DNA from: Salinimicrobium tongyeongense
GTDB lineage: Bacteria; Bacteroidota; Bacteroidia; Flavobacteriales; Flavobacteriaceae
NCBI RefSeq assembly: GCF_026109735.1
Contig: NZ_CP069620.1
Location: forward strand, 1,612,001-1,676,000
Length of the DNA: 64,000 nucleotides
Reading direction: 5' to 3'
Position 1 is the stretch's first letter, and each line of letters begins with the position of its first letter. The position numbers and the translations under genes are program-made. Shown one piece after another: positions 43,301 to 52,762 of the stretch. The notes beneath the pieces are model-generated. The model was not told the origin of the DNA. It saw nothing but the letters and a program-made list of their open reading frames with translations, and did not search any database.

Positions 43301-45328
43301 ATGAACAAATTTCTCGAGTTAGTAAAGCACGAATTTGAATTGCCCTTATCCAACCCGGTGCTGGTCTTTTCGCTTATCCTGCTTATCATCCTCATTTCTC
43401 CTATCGTGCTGCGGCGCCTCAATATCCCCGGCATTATTATCCTTATTATTTCGGGGATCGTGATTGGGCCTTACGGTGCCGGGATCCTAGAGCAAAACGC
43501 GGCTATAGACCTTTTTTCGACCATAGGATTGCTTTACATCATGTTCATTGCGGGTCTTGAACTCGACATGAACCAGTTCAAGGCTAACAGGAACAAGAGC
43601 TTTCTTTTCGGATTTTTCACTTTTATCATTCCCCTCGGAATTGGTTTTCCTGTCTGTTATTTTTTGCTGAATTACGATTTCAATGCCAGTTTTTTAACGG
43701 CGAGTATGTTTGCGACCCACACCCTGCTCACCTACCCCATTGTGAGTAAACTGAAGGTGTCAAAAAATGAAGCTGTGGCCATTACCGTTGGGGGCACCAT
43801 ACTTACAGATACCGCTGTACTCATTGTACTGGCGGTAATCATGGGAAACCATGAAGGCACACTTAATGCGGCCTTCTGGCAGCGCCTGGGAATTTCGCTG
43901 GCTATATTTTCGGCTATTATGTTCCTTCTTGTGCCCCGAATTGCAAAATGGTTCTTCACAAGCATGGAAAATGAAAAGCATTCGCACTACATTTTTGTAC
44001 TTACCGTGGTGTTTATTTCGGCATTTTTAGCAGAGCTGGCGGGGGTTGAACCCATAATTGGGGCATTCCTGGCAGGTTTGGCGTTAAACCGGCTAATCCC
44101 TCATTCTTCTGCGCTTATGAACAGGGTGGAATTCATCGGGAATTCCTTGTTCATCCCTTTTTTCCTGATTAGTGTGGGGATGCTCGTAGACATTAGTGTG
44201 ATCTTTACCGGGCCAACGGCTTTGATCGTGGCAGGAACCTTAACTGTAGTGGCCGTTTTTGGGAAATGGCTTGCTTCCCTTTTTACGCAGCTCATTTTTA
44301 AATATTCCGAAGCCCAGCGAAAAGTGATCTTTGGGTTGAGCAGCGGACATGCAGCGGCGACCCTGGCCGTGATCATTGTTGGTTTTAACGCCGGAATTAT
44401 AGATGAAAATATCTTAAACGGAACCGTGATCCTTATCCTGGCCACCTCTATAGTTGCCACCCTGGCTACCCAAAGGGCTGCTTTTAAATTGAAAAATGAA
44501 TCTGAAAAAGACCTGTCAAAAGAGGTAAAAAATGCCGAAGCTTTTAAAAATGAAACTATTTTACTCCCTATTGCCAATATCCTGAATTTTGACAAGCTGC
44601 TTGAATTTGCCATTCTCATCAAGGATAAGGCTTCTCCCAATCCCATTTCTATACTTTCGGTAGTTCCGAATAATGCTGAAGCCGAGATCAACATCGCCCG
44701 GGCTACCGGTAAACTTGAAGATTTCGTTTCTCAGGCCTCTGCCGCCGAAGCTGAAGTGACCATACATGCCACCATAGATCAAAATGTGGCACAGGGAATT
44801 GCCAGAAAGGCGCGGGAAATCATCGCCGATCTTGTCATTTTTGGATGGCCTTCAGAAAAAGGGCTTATGGATAAGCTTATAGGCAAAAAGATGGAGCGCA
44901 TTATCGCTGCCAACAATAAAACTTCTTTCATCACCCACTTCAGCAGGCCTTTGGCAACCCATAAACGGCTGTTTTTAATCGTTCCGGCCCTTGCCGAAGA
45001 GGAAGAGGGTTTCCCTTTATGGGTGAGTAAGATTGAAGTGCTCTCCAAAGAACTTAGTGTACCGGTGGTGATCAACTGCAACGGAGTGTCAAAAAAGGCA
45101 TTTTTAGAGCAGTTTAAAAAGCTGAAGAGCGATTCGCCGGTGACCTATAAGATCTTTCAGGAATGGAACGATTTTCTCATTTTGGGCAGGGATATGCAGG
45201 AAGAGGATATAGTGGTGCTTATTTCGGCCAGAAAAGGTTCAAAATCGTTTCAGAATGTACTAAGGGGTATTCCTGTCAAGCTCGAAAAATACTTCTTTGA
45301 CAAGAGCCGGATCATTATCTATCCTTAA
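43301..45328 (+). CDS. cation:proton antiporter with C-terminal universal-stress-protein-like domain
   Basis: A 675-residue protein with a 12-13 helix Na_H_Exchanger domain (residues 15-390) opening VLVFSLILLIILISPIVLRR and containing the TDTAVLIVLA and GVEPIIGAFLAGLAL ion-path segments. The C-terminal 270 residues are soluble and contain a USP-like segment (ILLPIANILNFDKLLEFAILIKDK, HATIDQNVAQGIARKAREI). This differs from the RCK domain on its neighbours. Confidence 0.88.
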   Translation: MNKFLELVKHEFELPLSNPVLVFSLILLIILISPIVLRRLNIPGIIILIISGIVIGPYGAGILEQNAAIDLFSTIGLLYIMFIAGLELDMNQFKANRNKSFLFGFFTFIIPLGIGFPVCYFLLNYDFNASFLTASMFATHTLLTYPIVSKLKVSKNEAVAITVGGTILTDTAVLIVLAVIMGNHEGTLNAAFWQRLGISLAIFSAIMFLLVPRIAKWFFTSMENEKHSHYIFVLTVVFISAFLAELAGVEPIIGAFLAGLALNRLIPHSSALMNRVEFIGNSLFIPFFLISVGMLVDISVIFTGPTALIVAGTLTVVAVFGKWLASLFTQLIFKYSEAQRKVIFGLSSGHAAATLAVIIVGFNAGIIDENILNGTVILILATSIVATLATQRAAFKLKNESEKDLSKEVKNAEAFKNETILLPIANILNFDKLLEFAILIKDKASPNPISILSVVPNNAEAEINIARATGKLEDFVSQASAAEAEVTIHATIDQNVAQGIARKAREIIADLVIFGWPSEKGLMDKLIGKKMERIIAANNKTSFITHFSRPLATHKRLFLIVPALAEEEEGFPLWVSKIEVLSKELSVPVVINCNGVSKKAFLEQFKKLKSDSPVTYKIFQEWNDFLILGRDMQEEDIVVLISARKGSKSFQNVLRGIPVKLEKYFFDKSRIIIYP

Positions 45329-45424
45329 TTTCTTCCGAAGTAATAAGATGTAGTATTAGAGAGAGATTCTGCTGTTAACCCATAAAAAGTTAACTTTAGG
45401 CCTAAATTTGATTAAAAATTACAC

Positions 45425-47305
45425 ATGTTAGAACTTGCAGGCTTAGTTATCCTGGGAATACTGGCGCAGTGGGTTGCCTGGAAAACCAAGACCCCGGCAA
45501 TACTTCCGCTTATACTTATTGGCCTTTTTGTAGGCCCTGTTTCCACTTTACTTTCTGATGACGGTACCAAATGGCTGGAACCTATCTGGAACGGGGAAGA
45601 AGGTGTTTTTCCCGGCGAAAGCTTATTTTATTTCGTTTCGCTGGCCATTGCCGTAATTCTTTTTGAAGGAGGCCTTACCCTAAGGCGGGGCGAGGTGGGA
45701 AATATTGGCCCGGTTATCGTGAAACTCATAAGTGTGGGGGTTGTGGTTACCTTTTTTGGTGCCGGCCTTGCAGCTCATTTTATTTACGGGTTCTCGTGGC
45801 AAATCTCTTTCCTGTTTTCGTCGCTTATTATTGTTACAGGCCCTACGGTTATAGCACCTATTCTTCGGAATATTCCTCTTAAGACCCATGTTTCTTCCAT
45901 CCTGAAATGGGAAGGGATTTTGATTGATCCCATTGGAGCACTCATTGCTGTATTGATGTACGAATTTATACGCGTTGAAGGCGGGCAGGATTTTACGATC
46001 ACCGCACTTACCGAGTTTGGGAAGATCATCCTGTTCGGGTTTACTTTCGGGTTTACTTTTGCCCATATCCTGGCCCTGCTCATAAAACGGAATGTGATTC
46101 CTCATTACCTGCTCAATGTTTTCACACTGGCCACGGTGCTCGGGGTTTTTGTACTGGCCGATACTTTTGCCCATGAGAGCGGACTTTTAGCCGTGGTGGT
46201 CATGGGAATGGTGATGGGAAACAAAAACCTGCCAAACATCAAGGAGCTCTTGTATTTCAAAGAGTCCCTGAGTGTCCTGCTTATTTCGATCCTGTTCATC
46301 CTTTTGGCGGCAAACATTGAAATATCTGATCTGTTGCTTATCTACAACTGGAAAGCTGCCATGTTATTTGGTGCCATAGTCTTTATTGTGAGGCCCGTTG
46401 GGGTGATTTTAAGCTCCCTTGGATCTAACCTCAAAGCCAATGAGATCGCTTTTATCAGCTGGGTTGGTCCCCGCGGGATCGTTGCTGCGGGTATTGCTTC
46501 CCTCTTTGGCCTTAAACTTGCCAGGGAAGGCGTACCTGGAGCCGAGTACATCACGCCGCTGGTCTTTATGGTGGTACTACTTTCTGTACTGCTCAACGCT
46601 ACAACCGCCCGCATTTTTGCCAAACTGGTTGGGGTTTTTGTAAAAGATGCCGAAGGAATTCTCATTATTGGAGCTTCATCTGTCTCCAGGCTCATTGGCA
46701 AGTACCTGCAGGATAATAAACGCCACGTGGTGCTCATGGATAACAATGCCGACAATGTTATGAAGGCTAAAGACCTGGGCCTCGATGCCATTGCCGGAAG
46801 TGTTTATGAAGATGACCTTTTTAACAACATTGAGCTCAACGACGTGGGTTACCTTATGGCGATGACGGGGAACAGTGATATTAATAAAACGGCGATCAAT
46901 AAATTTACCAGTCAGTACGGTGAAAAAGGTTCTTTCAGGCTTATTTCTTCTGATGAAATGAATGACCCGGAGACAAATCCTTCCGAAGGTCTATTCTCGC
47001 ATACCGATGATTATATCAAGTTGACCGAAGTTGCCAGGAGCCATCCTACCATACACGAGGTGGTGCTTAATAGCAGGGCGCATTACGAAGGATTGCTGGA
47101 AATCTCAAAGACCGATCCCGATATAATTCCGCTGTTCGTAAAGACCGATACCGGCGAGTTGAAAATAATCCCATCTCACAGTTCAGAAGTAGAGATTAGC
47201 AGCGGGTACCAGCTTGTATACCTGGGTAAGAAGATCAAGAAGGAGGAAGAAGAACAGGAAGAGAATTATGAAGAGACCGTAGAAAAGCTGGAGGGTGAAG
47301 ATTAA
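45425..47305 (+). CDS. cation:proton antiporter (NhaP/CPA1-type) with TrkA-N and TrkA-C domains
   Basis: A 626-residue antiporter. The membrane part (residues 1-395) has ILFEGGLTLRRGEVG, ILIDPIGALIAVLMYEFI (with the conserved DP-G) and WVGPRGIVAAGIASL, typical of NhaP/CPA1. A TrkA-N-like domain starts ILIIGASSVSRLIGKYL and a TrkA-C-like beta region follows before a very acidic tail (KKEEEEQEENYEETVEK). It follows the second antiporter by about 95 bp and its stop overlaps the convergent yebC by 4 bp. Confidence 0.9.
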   Translation: MLELAGLVILGILAQWVAWKTKTPAILPLILIGLFVGPVSTLLSDDGTKWLEPIWNGEEGVFPGESLFYFVSLAIAVILFEGGLTLRRGEVGNIGPVIVKLISVGVVVTFFGAGLAAHFIYGFSWQISFLFSSLIIVTGPTVIAPILRNIPLKTHVSSILKWEGILIDPIGALIAVLMYEFIRVEGGQDFTITALTEFGKIILFGFTFGFTFAHILALLIKRNVIPHYLLNVFTLATVLGVFVLADTFAHESGLLAVVVMGMVMGNKNLPNIKELLYFKESLSVLLISILFILLAANIEISDLLLIYNWKAAMLFGAIVFIVRPVGVILSSLGSNLKANEIAFISWVGPRGIVAAGIASLFGLKLAREGVPGAEYITPLVFMVVLLSVLLNATTARIFAKLVGVFVKDAEGILIIGASSVSRLIGKYLQDNKRHVVLMDNNADNVMKAKDLGLDAIAGSVYEDDLFNNIELNDVGYLMAMTGNSDINKTAINKFTSQYGEKGSFRLISSDEMNDPETNPSEGLFSHTDDYIKLTEVARSHPTIHEVVLNSRAHYEGLLEISKTDPDIIPLFVKTDTGELKIIPSHSSEVEISSGYQLVYLGKKIKKEEEEQEENYEETVEKLEGED

Positions 47306-48060
47306 TCTTTACTGATCTCTTCCAGAAGTTCATCTGTAAGTTCCAGGTTGTGGTAGACATCCTGAACATCTTCATCTTCTTCAAATTTTTCGGCTAACTC
47401 TAAAATTTTGGCGGCTTCTTTTACCGGTAACTCCACGGTGTTTAAGGGAATCCTCTGGAGGCCGGCGTTTTTGGGCTCCACCTCCAGTTCTTCCAGTTTG
47501 GAATTCATGCTGCCAAAATCTGTAAAATCGGTATAAGCGTAGATAAGGTTCTCTTCTTTTTCGATACTGGTGGCACCTCCTTCTATGAGTTCGAGTTCAA
47601 ATTTTTCCATGTCCATGGGAATATCTTCTTTTGCTATGCTGAAGACCCCTTTGCGATCAAACAAAAACTCGAGTGATCCGTTGGTGCCAAGGCTGCCGCC
47701 GTTCTTTGAGAAAATTGACCTCACCGAAGAAACCGTGCGATTGGTATTATCTGTAGTGCATTCAATGAAAAAGGCAATTCCGTTGGGGCCATAACCTTCA
47801 AAGGTGACCAGTTCGTAATTATCGGCCTCTGCCCCACTGGCTTTTTTAATAGCGCGTTCAATGGTGTCTTTGGGCATGTTCACCCCTTTGGCGTTTGAAA
47901 TGGCATTACGCAGCGCAGGATTCGCTTCAGGATCTGCTCCTCCCCCGGTTTTCACTGCTACACTTATATCTTTTATAGCCCTGGTAAATTGTTTTGCACG
48001 CTTTTTATCCTGAGCTCCTTTCCGGTGTTTGATATTCGCCCATTTGCTATGTCCGGCCAT
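47302..48060 (-). CDS. yebC: YebC/PmpR-family transcriptional regulator
   Basis: A 252-residue member of the YebC family: MAGHSKWANIKHRKGAQDKKR is the invariant N-terminus, followed by NPALRNAISNAKGVNMPKDTI and YEGYGPNGI-type sequence (FEGYGPNGIAFFIE). Family members are DNA-binding regulators or translation factors easing ribosome stalling at prolines. Length is standard. A 470-bp repeat-containing spacer separates it from lepA upstream. Confidence 0.94.
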   Translation of the reverse strand: MAGHSKWANIKHRKGAQDKKRAKQFTRAIKDISVAVKTGGGADPEANPALRNAISNAKGVNMPKDTIERAIKKASGAEADNYELVTFEGYGPNGIAFFIECTTDNTNRTVSSVRSIFSKNGGSLGTNGSLEFLFDRKGVFSIAKEDIPMDMEKFELELIEGGATSIEKEENLIYAYTDFTDFGSMNSKLEELEVEPKNAGLQRIPLNTVELPVKEAAKILELAEKFEEDEDVQDVYHNLELTDELLEEISKD

Positions 48061-48165
48061 ATTAGTTCCTAGTTAATTGTTAATAGTGGTGGCTAACAAA
48101 TTTAAAAAAAATGATACCGGGGTCAAATGGGATAAAGGAGAGGAAAGAGCAAAGAAAAAAACCTT

Positions 48166-48184
48166 TCAAAAATGTCATTTTTGA
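48166..48184. repeat. 19-bp palindrome, perfect arms
   Basis: TCAAAAATGTCATTTTTGA, perfect 9-base arms around a central T, followed by ACACC instead of CAGGT. The flanks diverge from the 29030 and 36911 copies, so only the palindrome itself is shared. Confidence 0.7.
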
Positions 48185-48460
48185 CACCTCACAATCTTGA
48201 ATCTTGGTTTTTCCCGCCGAATTCGCAGTTTTCTGCAGAATACTTTTGTCATTCTGAACGCAGCGCAGTATAGAATCTCTTTTAAATCAGAATATAGAAT
48301 ATAGAACAGAGAAAAAAGACTTTTCAAAATGCCTTTTTTGAGGCTTATTTTAATTTGGGAAGAAAAGTTTCAGTTCCATAACAAAAACATGCCTCGATTT
48401 GGCTCGGGGTGACTTTAAATAAGCATTAATGAATTTTAAGGTGAAGGCATTCAAGACATA

Positions 48461-48484
48461 AAAAAACGCCCGAAGATTCGGGCG
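48461..48484 (-). terminator. terminator of lepA
   Basis: CGCCCGAA (48467-48474) and TTCGGGCG (48477-48484) form an 8-bp GC-rich stem with a 2-base loop, preceded on the plus strand by AAAAAA, which reads as a U-tract for the minus-strand transcript. Confidence 0.85.
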
Positions 48485-48531
48485 CATACAATATGAAATT
48501 TTAAATTTTGAATGTTGAACTTTGAATTGAT

Positions 48532-50328
48532 CTAATCGTTCAACTTCAGCACCGCCATAAAAGCTTCCTGCGGAATTTCGACGTTTCCAACCTGGCGCAT
48601 TCTTTTCTTACCTTTTTTCTGCTTTTCGAGAAGTTTTCTTTTTCGGGAAATATCTCCTCCGTAACATTTTGCGGTAACATCTTTTCTAAGGGCTTTCACT
48701 GTTTCACGGGCAATGATCTTGGCGCCAATAGCGGCCTGTATAGGGATGTCGAACTGTTGCCTCGGGATCAACTCCTTGAGCTTTTCACACATTTTCTTCC
48801 CAATATCATAGGCATTGTCTACGTGCAACAGGGCCGAAAGTGCATCCACAACATTACCGTTAAGCAGTACGTCTACCTTCACGAGCTTTGAAGCGCGCAT
48901 TCCAATAGGAGAATAGTCAAAAGAAGCATAACCTTTAGAAACCGTTTTTAGCCTGTCATAGAAGTCAAATACAATTTCGGCGAGCGGCATGTCAAAAGAC
49001 AGCTCCACACGATCTGTGGTAAGATAGGTCTGGTTGGTAATTTGTCCGCGTTTTTCGATACATAAAGACATTACAGGGCCAACAAAATCGGCTTTGGTGA
49101 TGATGGTGGCTTTAATGTATGGTTCTTCTACCCTGTCAAGGCTTGAAGGCTCGGGCAGGTCTGAAGGGTTGTTTACCAGGATCACCTGGTCTTTGTTCTT
49201 ATGGGTATAGGCGTGGTAGGAAACGTTTGGAACCGTAGTAATGACGGTCATATCAAATTCCCGCTCCAGGCGTTCCTGAATGATCTCCAGGTGAAGCATT
49301 CCGAGGAAACCACAACGGAAACCAAAGCCCAGTGCCGCTGAACTTTCGGGCGTGAAGACCAGGGAAGCATCGTTGAGCTGAAGTTTTTCCATAGAAGCAC
49401 GCAGGTCTTCGTAATCTTCGGTATCTACAGGATAGATTCCGGCGAAAACCATGGGTTTTACGTCCTCAAATCCCGGAACTGCTTCAGTCGTGGGGTTTTT
49501 AGCATCGGTGATGGTATCACCCACTTTCACCTCTTTGGCTTCTTTGATTCCGGTGATGAGGTAGCCCACATCTCCCGTTTTAATCTCCTGTCTCGGGAAT
49601 TGTTTCAGCCTTAAAGTGCCTACTTCATCGGCAAAGTAATCTTTATTTGTAGCGACAAATTTAATGTTTTGCCCCTTTTTTATAGATCCGTTAATTACTC
49701 TGAAATAAGTCTCCACACCGCGGAAAGGGTTATAGACCGAGTCAAAAATAAGTGCTCTTAAAGGAGCATCTACCTTGCCCGATGGCGGCGGAATGCGTTC
49801 AATAATGGCAGCGAGGATTTCAGCAATTCCCAGTCCGGTCTTTGCACTGGCGGGAATAACATCGGAAGGGTCACACCCCAGGAGGTCAACAATATCATCG
49901 GTAACTTCTTCGGGGTTTGCACTTGGCAGGTCTACCTTGTTCAAAACAGGAATAATCTCCAGGTCATTTTCCAGCGCCAGGTAAAGGTTTGAAATTGTTT
50001 GCGCCTGGATGCTCTGTGCTGCATCAACTACGAGTAACGCACCTTCACAGGCAGCGATAGACCGGGAAACCTCGTAAGAGAAATCTACGTGGCCGGGAGT
50101 GTCAATAAGGTTGAGAATATACTGCTCGCCCTTATAGGTATAATCCATTTGAATTGCGTGGCTCTTAATGGTAATTCCCCTTTCTCGCTCCAAATCCATA
50201 CTGTCCAGCAGCTGTTCCTGCTTTTCCCTGTCGGTCACAGATCCTGTGGAATCTAACAAGCGATCGGCCAGAGTACTTTTTCCGTGGTCAATGTGGGCAA
50301 TAATGCAAAAATTCCGAATGTTCTTCAT
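48532..50328 (-). CDS. lepA: translation elongation factor 4 (back-translocase)
   Basis: A 598-residue translational GTPase that binds stalled ribosomes. G1 is [15 protein letters not shown] (residues 10-24), G3 [13 protein letters not shown]4 LNKVDLP; then the LepA-specific C-terminal domain with [21 protein letters not shown] in two blocks. Length and order match LepA rather than EF-G. A TATATTTG promoter box is 54 bp upstream and a strong terminator follows. Confidence 0.97.
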   Translation of the reverse strand: MKNIRNFCIIAHIDHGKSTLADRLLDSTGSVTDREKQEQLLDSMDLERERGITIKSHAIQMDYTYKGEQYILNLIDTPGHVDFSYEVSRSIAACEGALLVVDAAQSIQAQTISNLYLALENDLEIIPVLNKVDLPSANPEEVTDDIVDLLGCDPSDVIPASAKTGLGIAEILAAIIERIPPPSGKVDAPLRALIFDSVYNPFRGVETYFRVINGSIKKGQNIKFVATNKDYFADEVGTLRLKQFPRQEIKTGDVGYLITGIKEAKEVKVGDTITDAKNPTTEAVPGFEDVKPMVFAGIYPVDTEDYEDLRASMEKLQLNDASLVFTPESSAALGFGFRCGFLGMLHLEIIQERLEREFDMTVITTVPNVSYHAYTHKNKDQVILVNNPSDLPEPSSLDRVEEPYIKATIITKADFVGPVMSLCIEKRGQITNQTYLTTDRVELSFDMPLAEIVFDFYDRLKTVSKGYASFDYSPIGMRASKLVKVDVLLNGNVVDALSALLHVDNAYDIGKKMCEKLKELIPRQQFDIPIQAAIGAKIIARETVKALRKDVTAKCYGGDISRKRKLLEKQKKGKKRMRQVGNVEIPQEAFMAVLKLND

Positions 50329-50382
50329 ATATCAATTTCAACAAAGTTTTCCTTCGCAGAGAACCTTTCTGTTTAAAAGATA

Positions 50383-50390
50383 CAAATATA
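50383..50390 (-). promoter_or_regulatory. -7 box upstream of lepA
   Basis: Minus-strand TATATTTG followed by T is an exact TAnnTTTG match, about 55 bp before the start codon. Confidence 0.55.
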
Positions 50391-50437
50391 GTTTTTTTAA
50401 AAGGCTGTAAAGAAAAATTATCTGTCTCCCCGGGTTG

Positions 50438-50456
50438 TCAAAAATGGCATTTTTCA
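50438..50456. repeat. 19-bp palindrome with one mismatch
   Basis: TCAAAAATGGCATTTTTCA, one base off the perfect palindrome, in the spacer between lepA and the ROK gene. The remaining spacer up to 50621 is AT-rich and must hold the promoter of the amino-sugar operon, but I see no clear -7 box. Confidence 0.6.
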
Positions 50457-50621
50457 AGACTGTTTTCTGTGTATAACTTTTATAAATTTTTTATAAAAGT
50501 ATTTGCATATATTAAAAATAAAAGGCTTCTTTGTAGAGCTTCCCTTCATAATTAAAGGAAATTTCTTTGTTGAGGCATGATGGGAAGTTCTCATCGCGGC
50601 CATGGCCGGTAATAATTCAAT

Positions 50622-51482
50622 ATGAATTACAGAACAATAGGTATTGATATAGGGGCGACCAAGACCAGGATTGGGGTCGTTCAAGATGCACAGGTAATTA
50701 AGGAAGCCGATTTTCCAACTTCTTCTACGGCTTCAAAACAGCAAATTTTAGATGAACTTTCCGCAGGCATCATTGAGGTTGCCGGAGGAGATTTCTACGG
50801 AATTGGAATTGGGGTTCCGGGGCTGGTAGATGAGGAGAACGGCATCCTGTTCGATCTCCTGAACATCCCTTCTTTTAAGGAAGTGCATCTAAAAGACCAT
50901 TTAGAGCGACAGTTTAATAAACCTGTTCGCGTGACCAATGATGCAAACGTTTTCGCCATGGGTGAAAAGATGTTTGGTGAGGGACAGCCTTATAAAAACC
51001 TGGTGGGAATCACCCTGGGTTCGGGTTTTGGATGCGGAATCATCATACATGACCAGCTGTATTCAGGTGCGTATTCGAGTGCGGGGGAAATAGGCAGTAT
51101 CCCTTATTTAGACGGAATTATTGAAGATTACTGCAGCGGAAAATTCTTTAAGAGAAATGGCATTTCCGGGAATGAAGTCTTTAAAGGTGCACAGGCTGGA
51201 GATGAAGCAGCATTGTTGCTTTTTGAAAAATTTGGGGAGCACCTTGGCAGCGCCATAAAACTGATATTAAACGTGCTTTCGCCCCAGGCCATATTACTGG
51301 GAGGATCCATAAGCAAAGCATTTCCGTTTTTTGAAGCCAGTCTTCAGAACACCATAAACAGTTTTCCTTTTAAGAAGGTAAGGGAACAACTGATTGTTAA
51401 ACCTTCAAACACCTCAAATATTGCCCTTTTAGGAGCTGCAGCATTAATTCTTGCTGAAACGCCTAAACCTGTAGACTATTAA
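50622..51482 (+). CDS. ROK-family sugar kinase (amino-sugar or glucose kinase)
   Basis: A 286-residue kinase of the ROK family, first in the amino-sugar operon. The phosphate motif is GIDIGATKTRIGVV (residues 5-18), the substrate segment is VPGLVDEENG, and the catalytic Asp is in VTNDANVFAMGE. The usual zinc motif CxCGxxGCxE is absent; IPYLDGIIEDYCSGKFF stands in its place, a short-ROK form. Context with MurQ and GH20 suggests GlcNAc or MurNAc as the substrate, but glucose is possible. Confidence 0.88.
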   Translation: MNYRTIGIDIGATKTRIGVVQDAQVIKEADFPTSSTASKQQILDELSAGIIEVAGGDFYGIGIGVPGLVDEENGILFDLLNIPSFKEVHLKDHLERQFNKPVRVTNDANVFAMGEKMFGEGQPYKNLVGITLGSGFGCGIIIHDQLYSGAYSSAGEIGSIPYLDGIIEDYCSGKFFKRNGISGNEVFKGAQAGDEAALLLFEKFGEHLGSAIKLILNVLSPQAILLGGSISKAFPFFEASLQNTINSFPFKKVREQLIVKPSNTSNIALLGAAALILAETPKPVDY

Positions 51483-51493
51483 TTTAATTCCCT

Positions 51494-52762
51494 ATGGCTA
51501 AAACTACTGCAAACAATACATCGGCTGCCGTTAACGATTCTGGTAACGCCACCCGTTCCATCATTATTATTGGTGCGCTCTTCTTCATCTTCGGGTTTGT
51601 GACCTGGCTCAACGCACTTTTAATTCCATACCTCAAAATTGCCTGTGAGCTCACCACTTTTCAGGCTTATTTTGTGACCTTTTCATTTTATATTGCCTAT
51701 GTGGTCATGGCGCCCATATCTACCAGGACCTTAAACCATTTCGGTTTTAAAAAAGGGATGTCGGTAGCTTTAGGTGTCATGGCATTGGGAGCCTTACTTT
51801 TCATTCCGGCGGCAATGAGCCGCACGTACCTGGTATTTTTACTTGGCCTGTTTGTAATGGGTGGAGGTCTGGCCATTCTTCAAACTGCAGTGAACCCTTA
51901 TGTGACCATTGTTGGGCCGGCAGAGAGTGCCGCAAAACGAATTAGCATCATGGGGATCTGTAACAAGCTTGCAGGTGCCATAGCGCCAATATTAATAGGA
52001 GTTTTCCTTCAGCTGGATAAAGCTGAAGTTCTTGCAGGAACTACAGATGAAGCTGCTTTAGATGAAATGGCGCTTCGGGTAATTCCTCCTTATATCGGTA
52101 TCATAATCGTGTTGCTGGCTTTGGCCCTGTGGGTTTATAAATCTAGTCTTCCTGAAGTTGAGGCCGAAGATGAAGACGATGCAAATGCGCTTCAGAAAAA
52201 TACTAAAAAAATCACCGATTATCCGCACGCCATCCTCGGGGTGGTTACACTTTTTATATATGTGGGTGTTGAAGTTATAGCCGTTGATACCATTATTGAC
52301 TACGGAATTTTTCAGGGGTTTGATTTTGAAACTGCCAAAGGCTTTACCACAGGTACCATGGCTGCAATGATCATTGGTTATCTTCTGGGAATCGTTGCTA
52401 TTCCGAAGTTTATAAAACAGGAAAACGCCCTGAAGGTTTGTGCTATTCTTGGCGTAGTGTGCACTGTGGGGGCAATTTTCACTTCAGGCTTTTTGTCGGT
52501 AGCATTTATTGCCCTTTTAGGGCTGGCAAATTCATTGATGTGGCCTGCCATCTGGCCGCTTGCTTTGGCAGATGTAGGAAAACTTACCAAAGCAGTTTCA
52601 TCCCTGCTTGTAATGGGAATTGCGGGGGGTGCAATTATACCGTTGGCCTATGGCGGTTTGGCAGAAGCACTTGACAAGCAAATGGCTTATTGGGTAGCAG
52701 TACCGCTTTATTTGTTCATTCTTTATTACGCGGTTGCAGGACACAAAATAAGAAAGGCATGA
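51494..52762 (+). CDS. MFS sugar transporter, FucP/NagP-type
   Basis: A 422-residue major facilitator with 12 predicted helices. FFIFGFVTWLNALLIPYLK near residue 30 is the FucP/GlcP N-terminal signature, and GGGLAILQTAVNPYVTIVG matches the fucose/GlcNAc permease branch. The gene lies 11 bp after the ROK kinase, and its stop overlaps the next start codon (ATGA). In this operon it probably imports GlcNAc or MurNAc, yet glucose, galactose or fucose remain possible. Confidence 0.9.
   Translation: MAKTTANNTSAAVNDSGNATRSIIIIGALFFIFGFVTWLNALLIPYLKIACELTTFQAYFVTFSFYIAYVVMAPISTRTLNHFGFKKGMSVALGVMALGALLFIPAAMSRTYLVFLLGLFVMGGGLAILQTAVNPYVTIVGPAESAAKRISIMGICNKLAGAIAPILIGVFLQLDKAEVLAGTTDEAALDEMALRVIPPYIGIIIVLLALALWVYKSSLPEVEAEDEDDANALQKNTKKITDYPHAILGVVTLFIYVGVEVIAVDTIIDYGIFQGFDFETAKGFTTGTMAAMIIGYLLGIVAIPKFIKQENALKVCAILGVVCTVGAIFTSGFLSVAFIALLGLANSLMWPAIWPLALADVGKLTKAVSSLLVMGIAGGAIIPLAYGGLAEALDKQMAYWVAVPLYLFILYYAVAGHKIRKA

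Larger units (their letters stand above)
48061..48531. repeat. gene-free spacer with several short repeats between yebC and lepA
   Basis: About 470 bp without a plausible gene. It contains a perfect 19-bp palindrome at 48166-48184, a near copy (TCAAAATGCCTTTTTTGA) at 48324-48341, a GTCATTCTGAACGCAGCG tract near 48249 like a repeat that occurs in many bacterial genomes, an ATTCAAAATTTAAAATT-like tract near 48495 shared with 28691, and the lepA terminator. Confidence 0.6.
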
